This document shows positions 22,691 through 32,279 of a DNA stretch of 64,000 bases, piece after piece. This stretch comes from Morinoia aosen. Its lineage: Eukaryota > Arthropoda > Malacostraca > Amphipoda > Talitridae. The stretch is from assembly GCA_030386875.1 (NCBI GenBank), contig CM059575.1, forward strand, positions 48,514,859 through 48,578,858. The letters run 5' to 3'. Positions within the stretch are counted from its first letter, which is position 1. Each line of letters starts with the position of its first letter. The notes under the pieces are model-generated. The model did not search any database. It was not told the DNA's origin and worked only from the letters and a program-made list of their open reading frames with translations. Made by a program: the position numbers and the translations under genes.

Positions 22691-22855
22691 ATGATACCGT
22701 AGTGGGTCAAATATCGCCGCAGACGGTTGAGGCTTGCAATTTTGACGATGCAGAATATTTGGCAAGCGCACCCTCTGCCTGTTCCGCTGTTGGTCCATTG
22801 GAAAGACTGGACGCCTCCACTAGTCCGTCCGAAACACTCCATGAACTAGGCCTAG
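22691..22855 (+). CDS. Tandem exon 3
   Basis: The acceptor TTGCATTCAG and donor GTATGA bound 165 bp in phase 1-1. It reads DDTVVGQISPQTVEACNFDD, then AEYLASAPSACSAVG and ends SETLHELGL. Start and end correspond to exons 1 and 2 while the middle has diverged, and it stays open and acidic. The long gap to the exon at 28677 is filled by the nested-element complex. Confidence 0.6.
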
Positions 22856-24372
22856 GTATGATTTTGAGAGCAACACTTAGCCGCGCCCATCACCGCAGTG
22901 TAAAATAGCACTCCTCAGTTTCGAATGGCTTTTTATTTATAGAGATGAACTAACTTTTTTTCAGGATATAAATTCTTGTAACTTTTTCATTTTATCCTAG
23001 ATATCTGAGTGCGTTCCGTTCATTAGACACTATTTCAAAATGAATGGAATTATGGTATTCAGATGAAATAATTTTCCACCCGCTCCTAAAGGAAAGAGGA
23101 TACATTTACGTAATTTTATGTTGAGAGTTAGTTTTTATTACACTAATATTTTGTTATCTATGAACACCATTTTTTCTGTCAAGTTCAAAATATTGCTAGG
23201 GGCTTAGAGATTCTTGATTTTGTGCCCTTGATTTTTGATTATCTTTTTTTAAGCTTAAAATTAGGTATTTTTACTGCAAGAGGCTTTATGATACTTTTGA
23301 GAAACGTGGATGCTTTCGTTTGATCTAAATATTCTGGAAAGGCTAAGTCATTAGGGGGTACGCGTTAGACGTAAAACGTAGCACTAACAAGCTGCGGTAT
23401 GAGTATGAGGTGAGCTATGAATAAGGCTCATTAGGAGGAACGTAACATTGAATAAGGAGGCTTTAGAGGAGGTTGAGTTCTTTTTCGTACTTGAAAATAA
23501 GTCAGGCCGCAAATCTTGATTCGAGTATAGAATACAGAAATGAGGCAGAAAAGCGTATAAGAATTTGGCATGATTGGAGGCAGTTGTACGGAATTAATTC
23601 TTCGTTATAAATTTTAAAAGGAGGTTCGACGAGTGTGATGAAACAAGCTGTAACACACGATGCGTTGCAAATAGAGATGTGACTCAAAAAAAGCTATGCC
23701 GTTTTTTTTAAAAAAAACACGTTTTTTTACAAAAAAACCGTGGCCAAAAAAAATGTGGATATATATTTTTTTTTAATATTTTGTCTAAAAATAAGTCAGC
23801 AAGAAAATGAACCACATTACATTATTTGTTTTCATGTCAAATTACAAAATAAAACAGCATACTTCTTAATTGATGGTTTTCTATGGTTTTATGAACTTTT
23901 TCATTTTCTGCGGTTTCATGCTTTGACATTTCATTTATTTTAAAGTACATGTGAATGACCTTAAACTCCCAAAATAGTGTGTTATAATAACATATCTTTA
24001 CTTATGGTCATTGATAGAAATGTGACTAAAAAACCATGCTGTTTTTTTTTTAAAAACATGTTATTTATACAAAAATTATGACTAAAAACCATGGAAATTA
24101 ATATATTTGTGACCTTAAAAATCCAACGCTGTTTTTTTTAAATCATTGTTTTTTAACAGAAAAATCGTGACTAAAAAAACATGGCTATTATATTTTATTC
24201 GACCAAAAAAGTTCTTTTATAAACATTTGAAAAAAATCACGACTAAAAAAACACGGATGTAAATATCAGGGAAGTTAGTTTTCTTTAGAAAATTGTCTTT
24301 AGAAACTTATAAACAAAATTGTCTTTAGAAACTTATAAACAAAGAATGCTGTTAATATTGAAATCATGTTTA

Positions 24373-24621
24373 TTAGAACTGTACTAGGTCTTAGAATAAA
24401 ATATCTACGTAGAATCTATTCACTCCATAAAACCTTTCGGAGACCAGCGCCATCCTCAGTCTTTCTGTAAAATTTGGTGAAATGGACAATGAATTTTCAC
24501 TGTTCCTTTGAAAAACATTTGACTGAATGACTTACTGAGGATGGAGCTAGTCTCCGAAAGGTTTTATAGAGTGAATAGATTCTTTGTGGATATTTTATTC
24601 TAAGACCTGGTACGGTTCTAA
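24373..24621. repeat. Inverted repeat inside copy 1
   Basis: Arms of about 90 bp share TTAGAAC.GTAC.AGGTC, ATAAAACCTTTCGGAGAC and CCATCCTCAGT in opposite orientation. The same block occupies 32948-33196 in copy 2, so it is an original part of the element or an older nested MITE. Confidence 0.9.
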
Positions 24622-25052
24622 TGGATATTAAAATATCTTATGTGACCAAAAAATCCATGCTGTTTTTTGAATGTTTTTGTTACAAAAAAGTCATGACTAA
24701 AAAACACGGATATTTATATACTTTATTTTACCATTAACAACCATGCTGTATTTTTTAAAATAAACATCTTTTTTACAGAAAAATCACGAATAAAAAATGT
24801 GGATATTAATATATTTTATGTGCCAAAAAAAACATGCTGGTTTTTGTAAATCATGTTTTCTTAACCGAAAAAAATCATGACTAAAAAACATGGACATTAA
24901 TGACTTATGGTGAAAAAAACATGGTTTTTAAAATGTCATGTTTTTTGGTCAGATAAAATTTAATAACACATGTTTTTTGTAAGAAATCTTTTTTTCAGAA
25001 AACATGGTTTTTTGGTCACATAAAATATATTAATACCCATGTTTTTTTTACA

Positions 25053-25329
25053 GATTAGATTAGTCATTAGTTTTAGCCTCCCTACCCAGCAACAAATGCG
25101 ATCCAAAGAGAGGAAGGAAGATTATGAAACAAGATCAAAGTTGAAGAAGACAGTAGTAGGGGCTGAAAAACAGGACAGCAGTGAACCGAAAAAAAGGTGG
25201 TCCTTAACATCACAAAAACATTTCATTTCAACAAAAAGAAGGCCTACCTAACTCTCAGCTTGGGCCCTTACATTGTCCCCCTGGGAGTGCTAGTTCCCAT
25301 AGATACAATAATTGTATCCCCCTGAGGGG
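25053..25329 (-). mobile_element. SINE copy inside hAT-like copy 1
   Basis: The SINE body runs from the tail AGATTAGATTAG to the 5' end CCCCCTGAGGGG. It sits near the element's centre, at the same position as in copy 2 (33624-33898), so it was present before the element duplicated. It lacks about 80 bp of body compared with full copies. Confidence 0.9.
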
Positions 25330-25849
25330 TGTTTTTTTACAAAGAATTCGTGACCAAAAAATTAATAATAATAACTTTTTAATAAAAAAAACATGTTTAA
25401 AAAACGAGGATTTTTTGTTAACATAAAATATGTTAATATCCATGATTTTAAGACATGATTTTTCATTAAAAATACATGAAATAAAACAGCATGGTTTTTT
25501 GGTCGCATAAAATATATTCATATCCAGGTTTTCTTATACATCATTGTTTGTAAAAAAGCATATTTTTTAAAAAACAGCATGGGGTTTTTTAGGTCTCTCA
25601 TAAATATATTCATGTTTTTTTAGTCATGATTTTTTAGTACAAAAACATTTTTTTGGTCTCAAATATATTATTCATGTTTTTTCAGTCATGATTTTTTTAG
25701 TAAAAAATGTGTTTTTTTTTAACTGCATGGGGCTTTTTAGGTCACATAAAATATATTGTTTTTTAGTCATGATTCTTTGTAAAAAAAACAGCATGGTTAT
25801 ATTTGGTACCAGAGAATATATTAATATTCATTTTTATTAGTCAGAATTT

Positions 25850-27115
25850 GGTCAATGTGAAGTTTAATGCAATCATGGAAATTAAAAATTATATTCCAAA
25901 CAATCACTAAAGGAACCCATTTAAGAACGTTTTACAGGAACGAAATTCTGCTCGCTGATGCTTCATTTTCGAATCATTGAACTTTGAAGTTGGACTTCCC
26001 GAGTCCAAGGAAGCGAGCGTAATTTAATTAAAAACGGAAGCTAACCCCCTATTACAAACGTAAAGAGGTTGGGTCGTGAGGGGGAGGCACAGTTCTTCTA
26101 GCGAAAATTATAAATAAAGCTTCTAACCCACCCATTAACGTGACGACCACAATCTTGTTTACATCGGCTCCAAGATGGCGACCACCATGGGCGCTGCCAT
26201 CTTAGAGCCGATGTCAACAAGATTGCGGTCATCACTCAGATGGGTTGGTTAGAACGTGGAGGGAGTATATATGGAGGGAGCATAGCCGTCTGTGAAGAGA
26301 ACCAGTTTTTGAGATTTCTCCTGTGTCTGTGGTAACCAATAGCCGTCTCGCGAGTGTGACGTCAGCACGGAAGCCAGTTACCTACCAACTACGCTAGAGT
26401 GCGCACGCGCTTGCTGAATGCTCCTTCCAGCTGTTTAGTTAATCATTCAGTCATTAATGATTAATTTGGGATTCTAAGACTCCGAAAGATAATAAATTGT
26501 GTTTTCTCACTTGAGGACACTTAATAATATCAAAATTACTAGCAAAGATACATTAAGAGTTGAAAACTATAAAGATTACAGGCCCTTGATTATAAAAAAT
26601 TGGAGCGACTTGCACGCGCACCTCACCCTTTGACTTGTGGTGAGGTACTAATCTTGCTTTGGAAAATGAGAGCCATTGAGAGGAAGGGTTGTAGGGAAGG
26701 TGGGTGGAGCAACTTCAGCCAAGCGTCTGTGGTTGGCTCAGAATCGGGCATTCACACTGCCCGAGTGTTTCATCTTTTGCAGCCAAATTGAGCCCGATCG
26801 GAGTGCGCTATGCTCCCTCCATATATCCTAGCTCCATGGGTTAGAAGCTTTATTCATAATTTTCATTAGAAGAACTGTGCCTCCCCCTCCCGACCCAACC
26901 TCTTTACGTTTGTAATAGCTTCCGTTATTAATTAAATTCCGTTTCACGCGCTCGCTTCCTTTGGTGCAAAGGCCAACTTCAAAGTTCAATTATTCGAAAA
27001 TAACGCATCAGCGAGCAGAATGTCATTCGTGTAAAACGTTCTTAAATGGGTTCCTTTAGTAATTCCTGGGATCGCTAATTATTATTTTCTGATTGCATTA
27101 AACTTCACATTGACC
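25850..27115. mobile_element. Fold-back element nested in copy 1
   Basis: The termini are GGTCAATGTGAAGTTTAATG and its inverse, with a perfect 8-bp duplication CAGAATTT (25842-25849 and 27116-27123). Arms of roughly 300 bp pair along most of their length (for example AACCTCTTTACGTTTGTAAT with its complement). Copy 2 of the host element lacks it and shows the intact target. The spacer holds a second palindrome around 26138-26238 (CATCGGCTCCAAGATGGCG and its inverse) and the MITE at 26255. Confidence 0.93.
26255..26838. mobile_element. MITE copy B, nested in the fold-back element
   Basis: This 584-bp copy is in inverse orientation to copy A. It has the same ends (GGAGGGAGTATATATGGAGG) and a perfect 8-bp duplication GGTTAGAA at 26247-26254 and 26839-26846. 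It is the innermost level of a three-deep nest. Confidence 0.93.
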
Positions 27116-27233
27116 CAGAATTTTTTGTAAAAAAAACATGTTTTTAAAAAAACAGCATATTTTTTTGGTCACCTTAAATATATTAATATCTATGGTTTTT
27201 AGTCATTGTTTTGTAATGAAAACATGAAAAATA

Positions 27234-28072
27234 AACCATACAGTAAAAGTGGTGGCAGATAACCCACAATTACCTAGAGTCTAAGAGGTACAGCAGGAGC
27301 CACAGAACTTATATTGATGGAGTCAAAATTCAGAGCTTATTATGGTAAATCTGAAGGATGTGTCAGTTATCGATTTTCCAATTTTTGGTGCCTGAACCTA
27401 ATTAATTGAATCAAATTAAACAAGTTTTCTTTTACGCACCTTCCGTCTCAAATGAGTATTTTACGATTTATAGCGATAAGTTTAGTTTCGTCTTTGATGA
27501 CCAATGCGCTCGAATAAACAGCTACTCATCGATTTTCGAATTTTTGTTGCTCGAATCATGGTAATAACATCGAAATAAACAACTTTTCTTCTATACACTT
27601 TTCTCGTCAAAAGAGTATTTAACGAGGTATAGCGGTAGGTTTGGTTTCGTCTTTGATGACGATCGCGCTGGAAGCGAGTGCGCATTGCAGTGTTGCTGTC
27701 CGACGTGCTCCTTGAATTACTTGCCGCTTCAAACACAGGAGTTGCGGTAAGTCATTTACCGCTATAACTAATAAAATACTCATTTGAGACGGAAAGTGCA
27801 TAGAAGAAAACTTGTTTATTTCGATCTAATTAACTATGCTTAGGTTAGGCATCAAAATTTACAAAATCGATAACTGACATATCCTTCAGATTTACCCTTG
27901 TTATCTCTGCAAAGTCTGATTTTTTTGGTCACATAAAAATAAAATCAGGCATAGTAGAGATAGTAAGCTCTGAATTTTGACTCCATCAATATAAGTTCTG
28001 TGGCTCCTGCTGTTCCTCTTAGACGCTTCTAGGTAATTGTGGGTTATCTGCCACCACTTTTACTGTATGGTT
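27234..28072. repeat. Subterminal inverted repeat of copy 1
   Basis: Arms of about 105 bp carry AACCATACAGTAAAAGTGGT and GGAGCCACAGAACTTATATT in inverse orientation. The loop is short in copy 2 (34529-34809) and expanded here by the element at 27344. Confidence 0.92.
27344..27896. mobile_element. Inverted-repeat element in the hairpin loop of copy 1
   Basis: The ends are GGTAAATCTGAAGGATGTGT and a near inverse ending CCTTCAGATTTACC. The flanks CTTATTAT (27336-27343) and CTTGTTAT (27897-27904) are an 8-bp duplication with one change. Copy 2 has the empty site. Internal halves share the word TCCGTCTCAAATGAGTATTT in opposite directions, so it is itself a fold-back structure of 553 bp. Confidence 0.88.
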
Positions 28073-28676
28073 TCTTTTTGATGTTTTTATAACAATGAAA
28101 TGACTAAAAAACATGGATATTAATATATTTCAGGTGTCCAAAAAAAAACCCAGACATATGCTTAACAAAATTTAGGTGTGCAAAAAAAAACAAAAAAACA
28201 AAAAAACGCATAAAAAACACGTTTTTTTGCAAAAAAAACGCAATCAAATAAAACCGTTTTTTTGCATCACTAGTTGCAAATAGTAATTAAATTTGGGGTA
28301 TTTGTGCGTATCCAAAAAAAAGTTTCATCAGTCTTGAATGAAAACGTATATAATTAGAAACTCAGCAAGATCCTACAGCTGTCAGGAAATAAGATCGGAT
28401 TTCATAAAGCAGTTTGAATATAAAGACGGAACAACAGGGAAGAATCTAAGTACTGCATTGAAAACATGTAACAGGCAAACCAAAGTTTGGACTGTATAGG
28501 CTATAAGTGCATGATAAACATGCTGGGTTTGGATAGTATTTAGCGGCACACATTCTACCATGTTTGGAGACCCTGTGCCCACACTTCATCGTATTTTTAA
28601 ATCGGTTCAAGTTTTTATGTACTGATCTGTTCTATGCTTGTCATTATCGGATTGCAATAAATTCTTTGATTTTCAG

Positions 28677-28907
28677 GTCGTCATAAGAGGCCAGCGACTG
28701 TTTCCAGCGTGAAGTCAGCAGTCGCATCGACATCCGGAACGACTGCAGCGACATATTCGTCTGTCGCAGCAGCAGTGGATTCAAGTTCGAATGAGCAAAT
28801 GGGTCCCAGCACGGAAGTTTTACGAAGTCCTCTTGGACCATTGCAACGCCCATTTATTGCGAGGAAATTAGCGAGGAATTCTGGACGCAGCTATTTCACG
28901 CGAAACG
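28677..28907 (+). CDS. Fourth phase 1-1 exon of the plus-strand gene
   Basis: The acceptor TTTTCAG and possible donor G|GTATAT bound 231 bp in phase 1, compatible with the exons at 19012 and 22691. It reads GRHKRPATVSSVKSAVASTS, then Ala/Ser/Thr-rich sequence and a basic end (RPFIARKLARNSGRSYFTRN). If the donor is not used, the frame stops at 28921 and an AATAAA follows near 28979, so this could be the terminal exon. Its composition resembles a disordered nuclear segment. Gene identity is unknown. Confidence 0.5.
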
Positions 28908-29101
28908 GTATATATGTGTAGAGGAAAAATTTGAATATCACCAGTGTAACTGCCGTTACAACTGTAATGACTTAACAGAAAATAAACGCAAAAATTTATT
29001 CGAAAGATTTTGGAGTAGTCAAAATTGGCAAGCGCAGTGAAAATATCATTATCAGTACAATAACTGAAAACCCGCCAAAAAGAGTGTACGCAAGTAGTAA
29101 G

Positions 29102-30378
29102 AAGTATAATTCTCGCACTTATGTATAAGAAAGTTTTAGGGTTTGTAATGAATTGTATCTCAAAACCCTTCTAATTTCTAAAATGCGAATCGAATATTGT
29201 TTGAACAAGAAATGTAAAGGGAAAATGTGCTCTATTGATAAAAGGGGATCAGTTTGCTATAACAAAGCATCAGAATATTTCAATGAAAATCTGTCAAAAC
29301 CGATTCTTTACGATCTTTATATCAAAAACCAAACCGAATGTAATGCCAAATGTGTGAATAAACCCATTTTCTACAGGGAATTTGCCAAGTATAGGATTGG
29401 TATTTATGTTCCACTGATACCTGTACTGTTTGCGATGCAGCGGCATTGAAAATGAAATCGGCAGATTTGGTGAGCAAAATGGATATTGAATCAGACCTGG
29501 AAAAGATCATAGTAGAGCTCAAAATGCCGAATCAGTCCAGAGAGCTAGCAAAAAATGATTCATCTCTATTGTCATTTACGTTTGATATGCAGAAAACTCA
29601 ACCACTGCCACGACTAAATACTGCATCCGTGTGTTATAAGCGTCAACTTAGGGTGTATAACGTAGGTATTAATACTGGAAAAGACAACGGAGGTCATATG
29701 GCAATGTGGCTAGAGAGTGAAGGAAAACGAGGATCAAAAGAAATCTGTTCAAGCATTTTAGCATACCTGAATTCTATAGATTGTTCCCAAATAAAAAATG
29801 TTCAAACATTCAGTGATGCTTGCAGGGGACAAAATGGAAACAAGTAGTGCTTCTTCATGTACATGTGTGACATCAAAGCGTTTGAGTCTTGGGAGCACAC
29901 TTTCAAGGAAACTGGCCATAGCTATTTGCCCGATGATCGAGATTTCGCAATTATTGAAAAAAAGGCTAAGAACAAATTAATCTATTCAAAAGAAGAATGG
30001 TGCGATTTGGTCTCAAAATCAAGGAAAATTAATCCATTCAAAGTTATTGACTTGAAAGATAGATTTGTTGGGATAGATACACTCGTTGGTTCCCGCCACT
30101 TCAATCCAACTCGCACAAATGCTGGTACAAAATTCAATTTTATGAAACTGAGAGCCTTTAAGGTCGCTAGAAATTCTGCAACAGTCTTCTACAAGACAAC
30201 AGAAAGTGACGAGGAATACCAACTTGACTATCCTACGAAGCCAGGCAATGAAATAATTTTGGAAAGTTCATCGGACAGTATTTTCATCAGCAAGGAAAAA
30301 TATGAAGACTTACTACACCTGCAAAATTTCGTACCACCCATCTACCAAAATTTTTACAAAGATCTTCCTCACGCCTAA
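29102..30378 (+). pseudogene. DUF7869-like transposon-derived protein, broken
   Basis: An intronless reading frame begins around CLNKKCKGKMC and SVCYNKASEYFNENLSKP. It shifts frame near 29400 and continues with CSTDTCTVCDAA, SFTFDMQKTQPLPRL, YKRQLRVYNVGIN and QTFSDACRGQNGNK, then a TAG at 29845-29847. It stays open in the same frame to 30378. The FDMQKTLPLP...YYKRQL and D-x-C-x-G-Q-N-x-N motifs are those I associate with the DUF7869 family, a multi-copy, probably transposase-related family in arthropods. One frameshift and one stop make this copy non-functional as read. No inverted repeats were found around it. Confidence 0.75.
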
Positions 30379-30683
30379 TGTTTCGCAACTGCTTAGATTA
30401 CATCTGGCAACACTGCTAACCCGCAATCTGGCATCACTGTCAGCGTTACTGGTACGACAATCTTGAATCCAGCCGTGCCGTTCAAACGAAGTGTTGACGA
30501 GTCGAGTGAAGTGCAATGTCGCCGCCTCAAGTTAAATTAAAAAGTTTTCAGTTATTTGGTGTCAGAATAAATCTAAAAATTTACCCTAGATATTTCAATG
30601 CCCTGGTTTCAATTTTAAAGAATTGATTGCGCCGAGTGGAATTGTCCAGTTAAATGATTTTAATGTCGAATTCATGTTTGCAG

Positions 30684-30802
30684 CCGCCATTTCAAAAACA
30701 CCGACTACCGAAGAATCCTATCGGCATTAAAGATACACTAAGTGGTGTTGAAAACTGGTGTTGTGCTGTGGTTTTATGATCACAGGACTTTGGAACTGGA
30801 AG
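30684..30802 (+). other. Possible exon of a transcript ending at 36030
   Basis: A good acceptor (TTTGCAG) and donor (AAG|GTAAGA) bound 119 bp. All three frames contain stops early on. After the last stop, one frame stays open to the donor and could join the exon at 35558. It may be non-coding or carry only a short reading frame. Confidence 0.3.
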
Positions 30803-31370
30803 GTAAGAAATTGAACTTTGAATATTATTTAAATTTAATTTAAAAAGGATTGCTCATAACTGATTTTTTTTCCCTTGATGAAGTTGTATCTCTCTATCAA
30901 ATCTTTGGAACCAGATGCAGTAGACCAGTTCAAATTCGATATGCTAGTTCCATAGGAAAATGCTGTTGACTCGCCTGAAATTTGAAGCATAAAGGAAATA
31001 AAGAAATAAGAATATAATGTGCACACATTCTATGCTGATCAATGACATACTGCTTATTTAAAAAAAAATTAATATTATAAGCTTTTCATTCCAAAAAGGT
31101 AACATAAATCTTGTGGTAGGGTGCTATCATCTCTAATAGTATTTAAAATTTTTATGTGTAAATTATTCTGGAAGTAAAATGAGATGACAAATTTTACCAG
31201 GTTTACCATGAAAAAACTTCACTGGCATTGTTGAAATTTTGATCTCTCCTTTATGTTGAAATTAGCAAGTAGTGAGCTTAGAATCTGCAGTGCTCAGCAT
31301 GAAAGCTAGTTTGGACTGCAGACAGTAAAACTTGTGTTCTGTATATTGAATGCATTTTCAGAATAGCTTG

Positions 31371-31660
31371 ACTATGTGAGGGCCTGAGCTAAAGGTTAGG
31401 TAGGCTTACTTTTTGTTGCAATAGAATAGGTTTTTGTTTTGTTACGGACCATCTTTTTTCGGTTCACTGCTGTTCTGTTTTTCAGCACCTACTACTTTCT
31501 TCTTCAACTTTTTCTTGCTTCATGAACTTCTTTCTTAGCTCACTGTTTTTGTGCACCTTATGCATAAATTCCTCCTTCCCTCAACTCCATACTAAATGGT
31601 GCCTTATCCCTTCCTTTCTTAGAAAATATTTGTCGTGGTTATGGGAAGCTAAAACTTTCT
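31371..31660 (+). mobile_element. SINE copy, 5'-truncated
   Basis: It begins inside the family at ACTATGTGAGGGCCTGAGC and runs to GGGAAGCTAAAACTTTC. The usual tail has turned into the AAT microsatellite that follows. Confidence 0.85.
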
Positions 31661-31663
31661 TAT

Positions 31664-31719
<56 letters not shown>

Positions 31720-31720
31720 T
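31664..31720 (+). repeat. (AAT)n microsatellite
   Basis: About 18 perfect AAT units lie directly at the 3' end of the SINE, most likely grown from its A/T-rich tail. Confidence 0.95.
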
Positions 31721-32279
31721 CAGAGTACCTAGCTCTTTTTTCTTGTGTAGCCTAGCTAATCTGAAGTTTTTAGATTAACTCATAATAACTTTCTATTTTG
31801 TAGCTAAATGTCAAGGTGAAAGATGACAAGAGAGATGCAAAATCTTGTCTATGATTTTCCATTGTAAAGTGCTACTTTTTATGGCAATCAGTTTTTTGAA
31901 AATGCTAATCATCATCTAATTTTTATGGCAATGATATTTTTGAAATTTTTTTTATAGATATCTAACTGTTCTATGCTTACCATTCATGGTGAGCTTCTAT
32001 CAATATTTTTGAGATATGAGGTGAAAATTCATGCTGCTTATCATAATTTTATTGTGACTGCTTCAAAAATGTTATGTGAAGCAACAGAGCCTCTGCACTC
32101 CTTTTATGTTTCTTAATAGAAGTAAAGTGAGTCTGGTAATCCACTAAGGAATACATACAAGCGAAAATGCAATGTAGAACATTCTCCAGATTAAGGGCTG
32201 ATTTCTTTACTTGTCATTTTTTATGAGTCCTACCAAATTGGCATTTGTTTTTTTTTAGACTTGTTTTTTTATATATAAG

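Larger units (their letters stand above)
23672..28272. mobile_element. hAT-like palindromic element, copy 1 (4.6 kb with insertions)
   Basis: The ends read TAGAGATGTGACTCAAAAAA and, inverted, TAGTGATGCAAAAAA. A perfect 8-bp duplication GTTGCAAA lies at 23664-23671 and 28273-28280. Without two inserted elements (25850-27115 and 27344-27896) it is about 2.77 kb, close to copy 2 (32280-35000). The interior is built of words such as CCATGCTGTTTTTT and CATGACTAAAAAACATGG in the left half, inverted in the right half, so the whole element is a giant imperfect palindrome. It has no coding capacity. Confidence 0.93.

Noticed and set aside
23700..25050. Regularly spaced similar words resembling a repeat-spacer array
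   Set aside because: The words are degenerate A/T-rich units of a eukaryotic palindromic element; spacing and sequence vary, so this is not a CRISPR array.
30835..31026. Minus-strand exon-like reading starting ESTAFSYGTSISNLNW
   Set aside because: A good acceptor exists, but no donor or partner exon was found, and the opposite strand is equally open (LYLSIKSLEPDAVDQF), so the direction cannot be decided.
31522..31755. Open frame with a poly-asparagine run
   Set aside because: It is the SINE 3' part plus the (AAT)n microsatellite read through.
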